Shown here: positions 8,884 to 19,500 of the stretch, piece by piece
How positions within the stretch are numbered: the first letter of the stretch is position 1
Layout: every line of letters begins with the position of its first letter
NCBI RefSeq assembly: GCF_900143285.1
Contig: NZ_FRDN01000004.1
Location: 1-64,000, forward strand
Source of the DNA: Desulfitobacterium chlororespirans DSM 11544
GTDB taxonomy: Bacteria; Bacillota; Desulfitobacteriia; Desulfitobacteriales; Desulfitobacteriaceae
Direction of reading: 5' to 3'
DNA length: 64,000 nucleotides
Translations under genes and position numbers: made by a program
Notes under the pieces: model-generated
What the model saw: only the letters and a program-made list of their open reading frames with translations
Database searches by the model: none
What the model was told of the DNA's origin: nothing

Positions 8884-9909
8884 ATGAAAAAAGGTAGTTT
8901 AAGAAGAATGTTGGGAATTGGTTTAAGTCTTGTCTTGGCACTGGGTCTGGCCGGATGTGGCGGTACTGCGCCAAGCACTAAAGAAACCCCTCAGGGGGCA
9001 GCACAAGGTTCTTCTGAAGAGAAACAAGTGAAGATTGGGATTATCCAAATCGTGGAACATCCAGCCCTTGATGCTGCTCGGCAAGGCTTTTTGGATGCCT
9101 TAAAAGCAAACGGTTATGAAGTAGACAAGAACTTAAAGTTAGAATATCAAAACGCTCAAAACGATCAATCCATCCTCAATTCGATCGCTCAAAAATTTGC
9201 GTCCAGTGATCTCGATCTCATTCTGGCTATTGCTACACCTTCAGCTCAAGCCATGGCCAGCGCCACAGATGAGATCCCTATTTTGATTACAGCCGTTACC
9301 GACCCTGTGGAAGCAAAACTGGTTGACAGTATGGATAAGCCGGGCGGGAACATATCCGGTACAACAGATATGAACCCGATTAAAGAACAATTGGAACTTT
9401 TGAAAAAGCTGGTTCCCGATGCTAAAACTGTTGGGGTAATCTATAACGCCGCTGAGGTTAACTCTGAAGTTCAAGTACGCATTGTCAAGGAAGAAGCCCC
9501 TGCTCTGGGCCTGGAAATTGTTGAAACCACCGTATCTTCCAGTGCCGACGTTCTGCAGGCAGCCCAATCCTTGATCGGAAAAGTCAACGCCATTTACGTT
9601 CCTACCGATAATATGGTGGTATCTGCCGCTCAATCCGTCGTTCAAGTGGCCAACGAAAATAAAATTCCCCTCATTTCCGGAGAAAGCAGCGTTGTCGATG
9701 CCGGCGGACTGGGAACCATTGGTATCAACTACACGAACTTAGGTGCCCAGACCGGTGAAATGGCTCTCCGCATCCTTGATGGGGCTAAGCCTGCCGATAT
9801 GCCTGTGGAAGGTCAGAAGAACTTTGATATCGTCTTGAATCAAGAAGCGATTGACTTGCTCGGAATTGAAGTCCCTGCCGACATTAAGAGCAAAGCTACC
9901 ATAAAATAA
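8884..9909 (+). CDS. ABC importer substrate-binding lipoprotein (TrpX-like, PF04392)
   Basis: 341 residues with a lipoprotein signal peptide: positive MKKGSLRRM, hydrophobic core, lipobox LAGC (Cys about 25). The mature part has the two-lobe periplasmic-binding fold of the ABC_sub_bind family (VKIGIIQIVEHPALDAARQG; later LITAVTDPVEAKLV, IPLISGESSVVDAGGLGTIG). These proteins serve small importers, often tryptophan or other aromatic amino acids or unknown ligands; the substrate cannot be read from sequence. Start has AGAGGAGG eight to ten bases upstream. First gene of a three-gene operon with permease and ATPase. Confidence 0.9.
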   Translation: MKKGSLRRMLGIGLSLVLALGLAGCGGTAPSTKETPQGAAQGSSEEKQVKIGIIQIVEHPALDAARQGFLDALKANGYEVDKNLKLEYQNAQNDQSILNSIAQKFASSDLDLILAIATPSAQAMASATDEIPILITAVTDPVEAKLVDSMDKPGGNISGTTDMNPIKEQLELLKKLVPDAKTVGVIYNAAEVNSEVQVRIVKEEAPALGLEIVETTVSSSADVLQAAQSLIGKVNAIYVPTDNMVVSAAQSVVQVANENKIPLISGESSVVDAGGLGTIGINYTNLGAQTGEMALRILDGAKPADMPVEGQKNFDIVLNQEAIDLLGIEVPADIKSKATIK

Positions 9910-9952
9910 TCTAAATTAAACTATAGAGATAAAATATTGAGGTGTGTTAATA

Positions 9953-10882
9953 ATGTTCTCCCTAAAAATTGTAGTAGGAACTCTGGAACTCGGGCTGATG
10001 TATGCAATCATGGTCCTGGGAGTCTATCTAACCTTTAGAGTACTGAATTATGCGGACTTGTCTGTGGAGGGCAGCTTCACTTTAGGAGCTGCCACCGCAG
10101 CCACTCTTATCTTTCAAGGCTATAATCCCTGGTTAGCTACGGCCATTGCCTTTTTTGTCGGCTGTATCGCCGGGATCTTCACCGGCATCTTTCACACCAA
10201 ATTTAAAATCACCGCTCTCCTGTCCGGAATTTTAACCATGACCGCTTTATGGTCTATCAATTTGCGCGTTATGGGCAAAGCCAATATCTCCTTGCTCAAA
10301 ACACGGACTATTTTTACTGATTTTAAAAACTTTCCCGGTATGAATCAATATGGAACCCTGATCTTGGGCCTTATAACGATTATTATCCTCGGTATCCTGA
10401 TCTACCTCTTCCTTAATACCGAAATCGGTTTGGCCTTGCGGGCTACCGGTGATAATGAACTGATGATCCGGAGTTTAGGGGTAAATACCGATGTGATGAA
10501 AATTCTCGGTTTGGGCTTATCCAATGGTTTAGTCGCTTTCTCCGGCAGCTTTGTCGCTCAACACCAACAATTTGCCGATGCCAGCATGGGAGTAGGCATG
10601 ATTGTAGCCGGACTGGCCTCCGTGATTATCGGCGAGGTTCTGGTGGGAACCTCCTCTATTGGTCGGACCATACTTGCCGTGATCTGCGGCGGCGTTATCT
10701 ACCGGACTATTATCGCCATCGTCCTCCGGCTCGGCTTGGAGCCCACTGATTTAAAACTTCTCACCGCTGTCATTGTTCTGATCGCCCTCGTCTCGCCCAG
10801 TTTAAAATCGAAATTCTCCGCGTTTAATGGCGGCATTTTGAGGAAGGGGGATTCCTATGCTAACAGTTCAGAATCTAACTAA
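9953..10882 (+). CDS. ABC importer permease (BPD_transp_2 family)
   Basis: About 309 residues with eight or so hydrophobic segments; a LivH/RbsC-like permease. Signature elements include NYADLSVEGSFTLGAA near the N-terminus and EIGLALRATGDNELMIRSLG at about 160-180, the cytoplasmic coupling loop that contacts the ATPase. ATG at 9953 is preferred because GAGGTG stands eight bases before it; a GTG nine bases upstream lies within that site. The 3' end overlaps the ATPase gene by 26 bp, pointing to coupled translation. Confidence 0.9.
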   Translation: MFSLKIVVGTLELGLMYAIMVLGVYLTFRVLNYADLSVEGSFTLGAATAATLIFQGYNPWLATAIAFFVGCIAGIFTGIFHTKFKITALLSGILTMTALWSINLRVMGKANISLLKTRTIFTDFKNFPGMNQYGTLILGLITIIILGILIYLFLNTEIGLALRATGDNELMIRSLGVNTDVMKILGLGLSNGLVAFSGSFVAQHQQFADASMGVGMIVAGLASVIIGEVLVGTSSIGRTILAVICGGVIYRTIIAIVLRLGLEPTDLKLLTAVIVLIALVSPSLKSKFSAFNGGILRKGDSYANSSESN

Positions 10883-11660
10883 GGTCTTCAATAAAGGGAC
10901 CATTAACGAGAAAAAAGCCCTTGACAGTCTTTCACTTGAGCTCGCCCCTGGAGATTTTGTCACTGTCATTGGTTCCAATGGTGCAGGCAAATCTTCCCTG
11001 ATGAACGCTATTGCCGGGGTGTTTATCCCCGATAATGGAGAAATTTCTATTGATGGCACCCCCATTACCAAATGGGCCTCCTATAAACGGTCGGGATTGA
11101 TCAGCCGGGTGTTCCAGGATCCTTTGTCAGGCACCGCCGCCTCGATGACTATTGAAGAAAATTTGGTTATGGCTTTGCGCCGGGGCGAGTCCCGCCGTCT
11201 GCGCTGGGCCTTAAATGTCAATAAACGGGATTATTTTCGCAATGAGCTATCCAAGCTGGGATTAGGACTTGAAGGGCGTTTAACCACAAAAGTTAAACTC
11301 TTATCCGGGGGACAACGCCAGGCCTTAACTTTGCTTATGGCTACCCTTCAAAATCCTAAACTCTTATTGCTGGATGAGCATACTGCGGCGCTGGATCCCA
11401 AAACTGCCGAAAAAGTAATGGAGCTTACCTGCAAAGTGGCACAAAGCTCCAAACTAACAACCTTAATGATCACTCATAATCTTGAACAAGCTCTTGCTGT
11501 AGGCAATCGGACGATTATGATGCATGAAGGCCGAATTATTCTTGATATCCGCGGCGTTGAACGCCAGAATATGACCATTGGCAGATTGCTGGATATGTTT
11601 GAAAAAGCCAGTGGTGTTCATATGAACAATGACCGGATGATGCTGGCCGGAACTCGTTAA
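10857..11660 (+). CDS. ABC importer ATP-binding protein
   Basis: 267 residues with a full ABC ATPase: Walker A GSNGAGKSS (about 38-46), Q-loop VFQDP, signature LSGGQRQ (about 150), Walker B LLLLDEHTAALD and switch histidine in MITHN. It completes a TrpXYZ-type importer with the two preceding genes and is read from an AAGGGGG site inside the permease gene. Cytoplasmic motor subunit, expected to act as a homodimer on the permease. A hairpin terminator follows 38 bp after the stop. Confidence 0.92.
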   Translation: MLTVQNLTKVFNKGTINEKKALDSLSLELAPGDFVTVIGSNGAGKSSLMNAIAGVFIPDNGEISIDGTPITKWASYKRSGLISRVFQDPLSGTAASMTIEENLVMALRRGESRRLRWALNVNKRDYFRNELSKLGLGLEGRLTTKVKLLSGGQRQALTLLMATLQNPKLLLLDEHTAALDPKTAEKVMELTCKVAQSSKLTTLMITHNLEQALAVGNRTIMMHEGRIILDIRGVERQNMTIGRLLDMFEKASGVHMNNDRMMLAGTR

Positions 11661-11698
11661 TGAGGATGGCAAGCTTTCTGGTGCTAACACACCTCTTT

Positions 11699-11740
11699 CC
11701 CGATGATGCGTGGAGACTCGCGTCGTCGGGATTTTTTATT
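11699..11740 (+). terminator. Terminator of ABC importer operon
   Basis: CCCGATGATGCG pairs (with G-U pairs) with CGCGTCGTCGGG around TGGAGACT, followed by ATTTTTTATT. Located directly downstream of the ATPase gene. Confidence 0.85.
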
Positions 11741-11760
11741 GGAGCTTTGAACGTTGGTTA

Positions 11761-11999
11761 TCCAGGGGGTCTCCAGGATTTTGCTTTACAGCGGTCGCTC
11801 CATAAGCTGCGCGGACAAAACTAACGCGAAAAGCTCTTCGCTCCGAAAGGTGCCCGGCCAAATCGCTCCTGCTCAATGGCCGGTTGGAAACGTCCTGTTT
11901 CCAACCTTTCTCCGCTGCGTGCTTTTCGCGAAGTTTTGTTTCCGCTCGCTTAAATCCGCTCCCTTTCGTAAAGCAAAATCCTTGGGCTGCTTCTTGGAG
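11761..11999. repeat. Large nested inverted-repeat element (~240 bp)
   Basis: GGATTTTGCTTTAC (11776-11789) is perfectly repeated in inverse at 11968-11981. Inside it CGCGAAAAGC is matched by GCTTTTCGCG and GGACAAAACT by AGTTTTGTTTCC. The centre is a perfect 10-bp hairpin, GGTTGGAAAC / GTTTCCAACC (11882-11906). TCCAGG and CTTGGA close the outer ends. The whole can fold into one long interrupted cruciform or RNA hairpin. The two open frames crossing it are not convincing genes. It may be a repetitive extragenic palindrome, a MITE-like element or a structured RNA. Confidence 0.6.
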
Positions 12000-12421
12000 T
12001 TTTGCGTGCAGGGCTTTGAAAGAACTACAAGGGAATTCGTATGATGACTTGAGCAGCTTTTTCCGTCTTTACCGACGCCGCTTGAGGCGGCAAAGTCGGC
12101 GAACCCTGGGGAAGGCTATAAAGGCTCCGAGAAGGCCTGAACTGCCCCAAAAACGCCTCACAAGACCTTCAGACCCGCAGCCCCCAAGGCTCTAAAGAAA
12201 ACTGAAAGAGACCCGCAAGACGTAGCTTTACGTACAAAAGCGGACGGATTTAGCGGAGGGCGGTCGGATCAACGAGGCTTTCTTAACGTAGCGGAGCCAC
12301 GGTTCACATCAGGTATTGCCCAGAGGTTTGGCGTGAGCTGTTAAGAAAGCGAGTTGACCAGCCCCGGAGCTAGGGAGTACGCGTTGTGCGTAATGCTACG
12401 CGACCCGCCTCTCTCCTGAAG
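12000..12421. other. Gene-free, GC-rich, structured stretch downstream of addA
   Basis: About 420 bp without a supportable gene. It holds several hairpins: CCGACGCCGC / GCGGCAAAGTCGG near 12071-12100, a CGTAGCTTTACG palindrome near 12220, and a perfect 11-bp inverted repeat GCTTTCTTAAC (12277-12287) / GTTAAGAAAGC (12340-12350) enclosing 52 nt, extended outward by TCAAC/GTTGA. The phrase GCGGA-GGATTTA-GCG resembles one in the neighbouring 240-bp palindrome, suggesting both belong to one composite repeated element. No tRNA, tmRNA, RNase P or 6S signature was recognised. Confidence 0.45.
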
Positions 12422-15400
12422 CTACACTATAACCACCGCTTCCAAAGCAGCTTGAATAGCCTCTCTCGGCATGACAAACTCCCGCTGAACCGACGTAGCA
12501 TAGATGATGCATTCCCGGACAGGGACCTTGAGCAGCCTTTCCACTGCCAGGGCATACAGCCCCAGCTGAAGTCCGTAGCGCTGGGTTAAAACCAGCTCCG
12601 GGTCGGGCACCCCTGCTAAATTATCGGTCTTAAAATCCATAACCTGGGCCTCATGTTCCTGATGAGAGAGCAGCACTGCGTCGATGATTCCCTGAACAAG
12701 CACCGGTTCTTTTTGAGCCTTGAGACGCAGGGAGAGGGTAAAGGGAACTTCTCTCCGCACTTCTTCAGCCTCCCAGAGACGTTTGCCGCTGGTGGAGTCC
12801 AGCAGATTCTTTAGCTGGGAAACGAATACCACTCCCCCCTGCTCTGCACTGAGAATCTCCCGCCGGATTAGGGAATCAATATGCTCTTGAAGCATGCTTT
12901 CGCAGACTTCCTGAGCCAGCCCCTCCCAAGTATCCCGCCATACAGCCAGGGGTAAATGCTGAATGGCGGCATGCACTGCTGTGCCTCGTTCCGCAGAAGT
13001 CAATTCCTTCCGGGACACAATGAATTGAGGGCGCAGAAAACTGGGCGCGGACAAGGCGGACGGAGATGGGGATGAAGATGGAGACGAGTATTCATTATCC
13101 ATGTACCATAATGACTGCCGCTTCAATTCACTGACACTGGTCTTAGCGGATTGATTGACCCCTTCAGGGTAAGGATACTGCCAGTTAAGCTGCCGGAAAA
13201 CTTCCTCCTGTAAATTTTCAGTATCCAAGTTCGCCGTTTCAGGCGTTTGGGCTTCAAGGTTTTCTGTTTCCTCAGAGGTTTCTGTTTCTCCTGGGGCTTC
13301 CTTTTCTCCGGAGCCTTCTATTTCTCCAGAGATTTTCGTTTCTTGAGAGGCTTCCGCTTCCCCGGGGGTTTCTTGATCTGGGAGGATGATTTCATCTTGA
13401 GAGCTGGTTGCCTCTTGAAAAGGCGTCTTGTCGGTGATCTGCTCATGAAGGATCACTTTCCACTGGGATGAGCTGTCAGGAAGCTCACCGGCTGTGGGGA
13501 AAGAGCCGAGTTTGAACAAATCCTCAGGATGACGTACTAAAGCCGGTCCGAGCCAATCCAGGTAGGTCTTAGCCCCCCGCAGCTGACCGTCGGGAAAGGC
13601 CGTGTCGGGGCAGGACATGGCTAAGCTCCGCCATTTATTGATAGCCTCCGCAAGCTTCTGCTGATGGCCAAAGAGGAAGAGGCGCTCCTTGCCCCGGGTA
13701 AGGGCTACATAAAGGATCCGCAGCTCTTCGGCAAGGGCTTCCTGCCATAGACGCTCTTTCACGGCATATTGAATAATGGATGGGTAACGAACTTGATTCT
13801 CTATATCTATTAAAGGAATACCCACCCCTAAGTGTGAATGAAGCAAGAGCTGACTGCTGAGGCTGCGGGTATTGAATTTCTTCCCTAACCCGGCTATGAA
13901 GACCACCGGGAATTCCAGACCTTTACTGGAATGCACTGTTATGAAGCGGACCACGTTCTCTTTTTCCCCCACTATGCTGGCATTGCCCAGATCCTTGCCC
14001 TGGCTTTGAAATTTCTCCAGGAAACGCAGGAAACGGAATAAGCCCCGATAATTTGTCGCTTCGTAACGACAGGCCCGATCATAGAGAACCCGCAGATTCG
14101 CTTGACGTTGTGCACCGGCAGGCAAGGTTCCTACATAAGCCAGATATCCGGTATCTTCGTAGAGATGCCACAGCAAATCGGCCAGAGAGGTCCGCCGGGA
14201 ACGGTGCCGCCACTCCTGCAGTTTGGGGAAAAAGGCATCCACCTTCTCTTTGATCTCAGGCGATGTCTCCAGGATATGCCTGACTTTAACCTCCAGTTGC
14301 GGCAAGCTCTCCCAGTGCTTCCCTAAAATCTCCCTGACTTCTGAGTAAAACTCCTGCCCCTCTTCTTGTCGCCGAGCATCACCTGCCCAAAAGGTCAGGA
14401 CCAGGGTTTCGTAAAAATCTCCTTGGGGAAGCAGAGAGCGCAATTTCCCTAACTCAGTTCCATTCATCCCTACCAGTGGAGAACGGAGCACTGCCGCAAA
14501 GGGAATATCCAGACGTGGGTTATCGATGATTTTGAGCAGGGATAAGACTGTGTCCACCTCATTGGTTCCAAAGTAACCGCTGTTGGTTTCTGCATAGACA
14601 GGGATTCCCGCCTTCTGGAACTCTTCGGCATACACAGAGGCTACCGAGGCCAGGGAGCGCATAAGAATCACGATATCCGCATACTGTACCGGCCGATAGT
14701 CACCCAGTTCCTTATCATGAATCTGAAATTCCCTCTCCAGAACCATTTTTTGAATGCGGGCTGCCACTAATCGGGCTTCAATACGGGCTGTTTCCGCCTC
14801 TTCCAGTGAAGCTTCATCATCGCCTGATTCCGGCTCCCGATTCTGCTCAAATTCCTCACCCTCACCCTGAGCCGGTGAATCCGCTCCCGCGGCTGCATCT
14901 TCAGCTCCCCTTTCCTGACCCTGGGAAAGATCGATGGCCTTAGGATCAAATAAATGAACTTCAATGGGGCCCTCAGCAGTTCTAAGCTCCCCATCGGAGA
15001 CAAATTTAGCCCCCGGTCTCAGAGCAGCCTGCTCATCATAGACAATCTCCCCTGCTCCTTCTGTCATGATCTGATAGAAAAGATAATTGATCCCTTGGAT
15101 CACTTCAGAGCGGCTGCGGAAATTTTGGTTGAGGTCAATGACCAAATTGGGGGCAGCTTCCTCCCCTTCCTGATAATGAGGAAACTCCCCATATTTGCGC
15201 AGAAAAAGTCCGGGATCGGCCATCCGGAAACGATAAATGCTCTGCTTGACATCCCCCACCATGAACAGATTGGCCTTCCCCTCCTCCTGACGGGAAACCA
15301 GCTGCAAAATACGCTCCTGAACGGGATTGATGTCCTGATATTCATCCACCAGGACTTCCGCATAGTAAGCCTGGAGTTTTAAGGCAATTTCCGTAGGCTG

Positions 15401-16576
15401 TTTATCCTTGGCCAAGAGCTGTAAGGCATAGTGCTCCAGATCGGAAAAATCCACGCAATTTCTTTGCCGCTTGGCTTTTTGATATTCCCGGGCAAAGTGT
15501 TGGGTAACCTGAGCCAGGGTGCTGACCAATTCCCCCATCTTGTTCAGGAAGGGAAGCTGATCGGTCAGGGATACTGAAAACACCGTATGCTTGATTTCTT
15601 CCAGCTTCTTTTTAGCCTCATCACGGGCTTTTTTACTTTCTTCCCGCAAGCGCTTGCTGTCTTCCTCATCTATCAGGGAGTCCGGCAGATTTTTTTTGCT
15701 CCCCCGGGGGAGGCTGGGAAAGGTTGCCGCCGACTTAAAAGCCGTATCGATATCACTCCAAGTCCCCCGCTCCGTCATTTCCCGCAGAAAATCCAGCCTG
15801 GAGTGATCGTCTTCCAGAACGGGCAAATAATGAACAGGACCGCCCGGCAACTCGGCCAGCCGGTAAGCCCGCTCCAAAAGGATAAGGCTTTCCTCCACCT
15901 TATCCCGGACACCTTGCCGCACCACCTGCCCCCAGGGGCTTGCCATCAGGTCGTCAAGGCTGTGCCAATCATAAGCCTCCGGCAGGTGTTCCAGCCACTC
16001 CCCAGGATCGACCTGGCTCATGGCAAATTCGTGGAGCCTGAGGATGGAGGCCATCAAAGGCTGGTCATCACGATCGGTGCCGAAGGCATCGACCAGGTTT
16101 TGAAAGGCCGGGGTCTCCTCCCCATAATACGCTTCAAACAGATCTTCAAGAGTATCCTGGCGCAGCAGATCCGCTTCCGCTTCATCGGCTACGCGGAAAG
16201 CGGGGTCCAGCTCAATAAGGTAAAAATACTGACGAATCAATTCCATACAAAACGAGTGCAGGGTAGTGATACTGGCCCGATAAAGCAAGGCCCTCTGTTG
16301 CAGGAGGTGTTCCACCTGAGCAGGCTCCGCCGCCCCAAAGAGGGCTTCATCCAGAGCTTTCCCGATGCGTTCGCGCATTTCTGCAGCGGCCGCTTTCGTA
16401 AAGGTCACCACCAGAAACCGATCCACATCCACTTTCTCATCCACATCTGTAATCTGCTTGAAGAGCCTTTGGACAAGAACTGCGGTCTTACCCGAACCGG
16501 CAGCCGCCGCTACGAGAAGCTGCCCTTTCAAGTCAATGGCCGCCTGCTGGGTGGGAGTCCATTTGGGATTATTCAT
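12422..16576 (-). CDS. addA: ATP-dependent helicase/nuclease subunit A (AddA)
   Basis: UvrD-like helicase fused to a RecB-type nuclease; with AddB it processes double-strand ends for recombination. ATG at 16576 is chosen because AAGGAGG precedes it by nine bases; the alternative ATG four codons (9 bp) upstream directly abuts that site. Motifs in order: Walker A AAAAGSGKT, motif Ia VTFTKAAAAEMRERI, Walker B VDEYQDINPVQE, VHSSKGLEFPVVFI, ILYVALTRGKERL, and at the C-terminus the nuclease with RGTAVHAAIQ, GIIDAVLL, VMDFKTD and YGLQLGLYA. At 1384 residues it is longer than typical AddA (about 1230) because of two low-complexity acidic insertions, near 560-610 and a Glu/Thr/Ser-rich repeat near 1070-1140. 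It overlaps addB by 8 bp. Confidence 0.95.
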   Translation of the reverse strand: MNNPKWTPTQQAAIDLKGQLLVAAAAGSGKTAVLVQRLFKQITDVDEKVDVDRFLVVTFTKAAAAEMRERIGKALDEALFGAAEPAQVEHLLQQRALLYRASITTLHSFCMELIRQYFYLIELDPAFRVADEAEADLLRQDTLEDLFEAYYGEETPAFQNLVDAFGTDRDDQPLMASILRLHEFAMSQVDPGEWLEHLPEAYDWHSLDDLMASPWGQVVRQGVRDKVEESLILLERAYRLAELPGGPVHYLPVLEDDHSRLDFLREMTERGTWSDIDTAFKSAATFPSLPRGSKKNLPDSLIDEEDSKRLREESKKARDEAKKKLEEIKHTVFSVSLTDQLPFLNKMGELVSTLAQVTQHFAREYQKAKRQRNCVDFSDLEHYALQLLAKDKQPTEIALKLQAYYAEVLVDEYQDINPVQERILQLVSRQEEGKANLFMVGDVKQSIYRFRMADPGLFLRKYGEFPHYQEGEEAAPNLVIDLNQNFRSRSEVIQGINYLFYQIMTEGAGEIVYDEQAALRPGAKFVSDGELRTAEGPIEVHLFDPKAIDLSQGQERGAEDAAAGADSPAQGEGEEFEQNREPESGDDEASLEEAETARIEARLVAARIQKMVLEREFQIHDKELGDYRPVQYADIVILMRSLASVASVYAEEFQKAGIPVYAETNSGYFGTNEVDTVLSLLKIIDNPRLDIPFAAVLRSPLVGMNGTELGKLRSLLPQGDFYETLVLTFWAGDARRQEEGQEFYSEVREILGKHWESLPQLEVKVRHILETSPEIKEKVDAFFPKLQEWRHRSRRTSLADLLWHLYEDTGYLAYVGTLPAGAQRQANLRVLYDRACRYEATNYRGLFRFLRFLEKFQSQGKDLGNASIVGEKENVVRFITVHSSKGLEFPVVFIAGLGKKFNTRSLSSQLLLHSHLGVGIPLIDIENQVRYPSIIQYAVKERLWQEALAEELRILYVALTRGKERLFLFGHQQKLAEAINKWRSLAMSCPDTAFPDGQLRGAKTYLDWLGPALVRHPEDLFKLGSFPTAGELPDSSSQWKVILHEQITDKTPFQEATSSQDEIILPDQETPGEAEASQETKISGEIEGSGEKEAPGETETSEETENLEAQTPETANLDTENLQEEVFRQLNWQYPYPEGVNQSAKTSVSELKRQSLWYMDNEYSSPSSSPSPSALSAPSFLRPQFIVSRKELTSAERGTAVHAAIQHLPLAVWRDTWEGLAQEVCESMLQEHIDSLIRREILSAEQGGVVFVSQLKNLLDSTSGKRLWEAEEVRREVPFTLSLRLKAQKEPVLVQGIIDAVLLSHQEHEAQVMDFKTDNLAGVPDPELVLTQRYGLQLGLYALAVERLLKVPVRECIIYATSVQREFVMPREAIQAALEAVVIV

Positions 16577-19500
16577 GGCCGTCATCCTCCTTTCCAGCGC
16601 CTGCTTCATCTTCTCCTAACCAGATCAGCTCCTGACCCCTCGGGTTATCTTGACCCCTCATGCTATCCTGACTACTCGGACTAACCTGAGTCCCTGAACT
16701 ATTCTGGGTCCTTAGACTCTCCTGAGTCCCTGAACTATCCTGAGGCCTTAGATTCTCCTGAACCATTGGGCTACTTCCCCCATCCTGCTGAGGAACCCGG
16801 CGGGTTTCCCCAGAAACAGGGGTGGGAGGGTACTGCTCAGGATGCTGCTCAGGGTACTGCCCGGAGTCCTGGTTTTGCACACGCTGCCAAAATTCTTCAT
16901 CCTGGATGACCGGCAAATTCCGATAGTTATTCTCAGGCAGATAGGGATCAAAATGGCATAATGGTTTATAGGAGCAGAATTGGCAGGCTGTATTCTTGCC
17001 CTGCCGATAGGGAGTGATGGAAATATCACCTTCCAGGAGAGCCTCACCGCTGCACCGCAGGAAATGCTGGAGATGCTTCCTCAGGAGGGCGAACTGCTCT
17101 TCCGTAAGAATCGGCGAACCTTTTTTGAATTCTCCGCTCTTCGTGAGTTTAATGCCCAGCAAGCTGGAATTCTCCAGATCCCGATCCATAGCCAAGAGGA
17201 CCTGACGGTCGGCCAGCAAATAGCCCTTGACTTTGACGGCTTTAATGCGATCCTTTTCCAATTGCTCAGGATAGAGCAGTGTTTTGGATTTGAGCTGAGG
17301 TTCAAGAACCGGGAAATATAAAAATCCGGCGGGATGGATCGTTGCCCCCTCCGCTAGACCGGAGGATGATACTAAAATCTGGGCGCCCTGCAAGGCCGCA
17401 TCAAGATAGGCCAAGAGCTGCAAATCCAGTCCATGGTAGATCTGATTTAAGCTGACATGAGCTTCCCGGGATTTATAATCAAAGATTCTTAAGTAAATTT
17501 CATTGCCGAGCACGGCCCCGTCAATGCGGTCAATCTGCCCCCTGAGCAGAAGGGAGTTGCCCCCGCTTAAGGGTACTTCCAAAGGTGGCAGTGCATCCTG
17601 GGGACCGAATTTCACCTCTAATTCCATCGGCAGAAACACTCCCTGCCGGGCATGTTCTCCCAGGACACGGACCGCATGATGAACGGTCCGCTTCAGCTTA
17701 TGGGTTAAGTAGCGATAACGGGCATTGCTCAAGAGGATTTTATTCTGCAATTGCAGGGCGATCGGCTCGGCTGTCTCATTCACCAGCTGCCAGGATTGCT
17801 CCTTGCTGAGCTCTCCCCAATCAAGCCCTCTCTCTCTCAGGGCAACGGCATAATCATGGAGGACGGCATGAAAGAATTGTCCCATATCCGGCGGCGAAAG
17901 GCGGTAATTGGCGCGTTCTTTCAGCTTAAGCCCATATTGGGCAAAGTGGGCAAAGGGGCAGCGGGCGAAGAGCTCCAAACGGGAAACACTGGTGACCAGG
18001 CGTTTGCCATAGAGCTGCCTGGCCAAAGGCTGGGGCAGCCTCTCTTCCTCATTTTGATCCCGGAGCCCTTTTTCCAGCAGCTGCACTTGGGGAAAGGCGG
18101 CAGTTTGGCTGAGAAACCAGGACCGTATAGCTTGCCATAAGGGCGAAAGAGCACTGCCTTGCCGGAGCTTCTGCAGGTGCAAAGCATAAGCCGGCAACAG
18201 AGCGTAGGGATGAGGAAGGGCCGCCGGTTCTTCCTCATCGAGACTGAGATACCTTTCCGGCAATCCGGGAAAAATCATCTTCAGCCGATGGATCACCGGA
18301 GACACCGTTAACCCTCTGCCCTCTTCATCGGTAAGGGGATAACTGATATACAGCTGTTCCCGGGCACGAGTGAGGGCAGTATAGATGAAATATTGCTCCT
18401 CATACACCTGCACCTTGCCCTTAGGGGCCAGCATAATCCCTTTGCTCTCCAGGCGGAGCCGCTCCAATTCATCAAAAACCCCTTCATCGGAGGGCTTTCC
18501 CGGCAGGATTCCCTCATTGGCTCCCAGTAAAAAGAGCACGGCTGTTTCCGGGTTGCGGGAACGGTCCAGTGAACCGACCAGAACCTGATCATAGCCGGGA
18601 GGAATTAAGCCCAGCTGCAAATTCTCCAGCCCGGAAGTAAGGATCATCGCGAAGTCGGGCAGGTCCATGATTTCCTCCCCTAAGCCTGCCACCAGCTCAT
18701 CCAGCACCTGGATCACGGCATCCCAAATCTGGTTTTGCAATTGGGCCTCAGCTAAATCCCCCCGGCTGTGGGCTGCCTCTGCCCACTCCTGAAGATGTTC
18801 GGGAACCTTGAGGCGGATGAGAAGCTCATAGATCGCCTCCGCGATCTGGGCGACGGTGGCCGAGGGGCCGCCGGCTTCCGGATGGGGACGGATAGCCTGG
18901 TCAAAAGGGCTGGACAGTTCATAGATGATCTGCCGGGCTTCGTTAAGGCCTGCCGTTTCTTCCCTGTCGCTGGGATCAGGGTAATAGCTCCAGGCTCGGT
19001 TGCCCTTCCAGGCACTACCATGGATTCCATAAGCAAGGCAGTAGTTTTCCAAACGGTCGATGCGATCTTTGGAGCAAGGAAAAAAATCGGTTTTTAAACA
19101 GCGGAAGAGGGGTTCATAGGCCCAATCTTTTTGCACCGTTTCAATCGCCGATAAAAGCAGCTCCAACAAAGGATGATGAATCACGGGGCGTTTATGGTCC
19201 AAGAAGTAGGGAATATCATGAGCCTTAAAAACCTGCTCGATGATCCCCTGATAGCCGGGTAAATCGCGGGTTACGACGCTGCAATCCCGCCATGTTCTGC
19301 CCTCTTCCCTGGCCAGGCGCCGCAGCTCCCGTGCCACTCCCTCCACCTCAGCTCTTTTATTGGCGGCGGGAAACAGGGTGATGCCCAGAGGATCGGAAGC
19401 TGTGGAGTCATCTCCTGCGGGAAAGGTCTGAGTAGGATAGGCATTATAGAATCGTTCCAGATGCTTGAGGCCGGCCTTCTGAAAACGATAGGGCTCCGTA

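Noticed and set aside
11754-12195. Two overlapping plus-strand frames of about 100 codons
   Set aside because: They run through a long inverted repeat, have no good ribosome site and give Ser/Arg/Phe/Leu-rich products typical of chance frames.
15587-16684. 365-codon open frame on the plus strand
   Set aside because: It lies wholly antisense to addA, whose helicase motifs are unmistakable. It has no ribosome site and arises from the codon bias of the opposite strand.
16640-16800. Short direct repeats resembling a CRISPR-like or VNTR array
   Set aside because: They are in frame within the AddB tail, irregular in length, and have no spacers of constant size.
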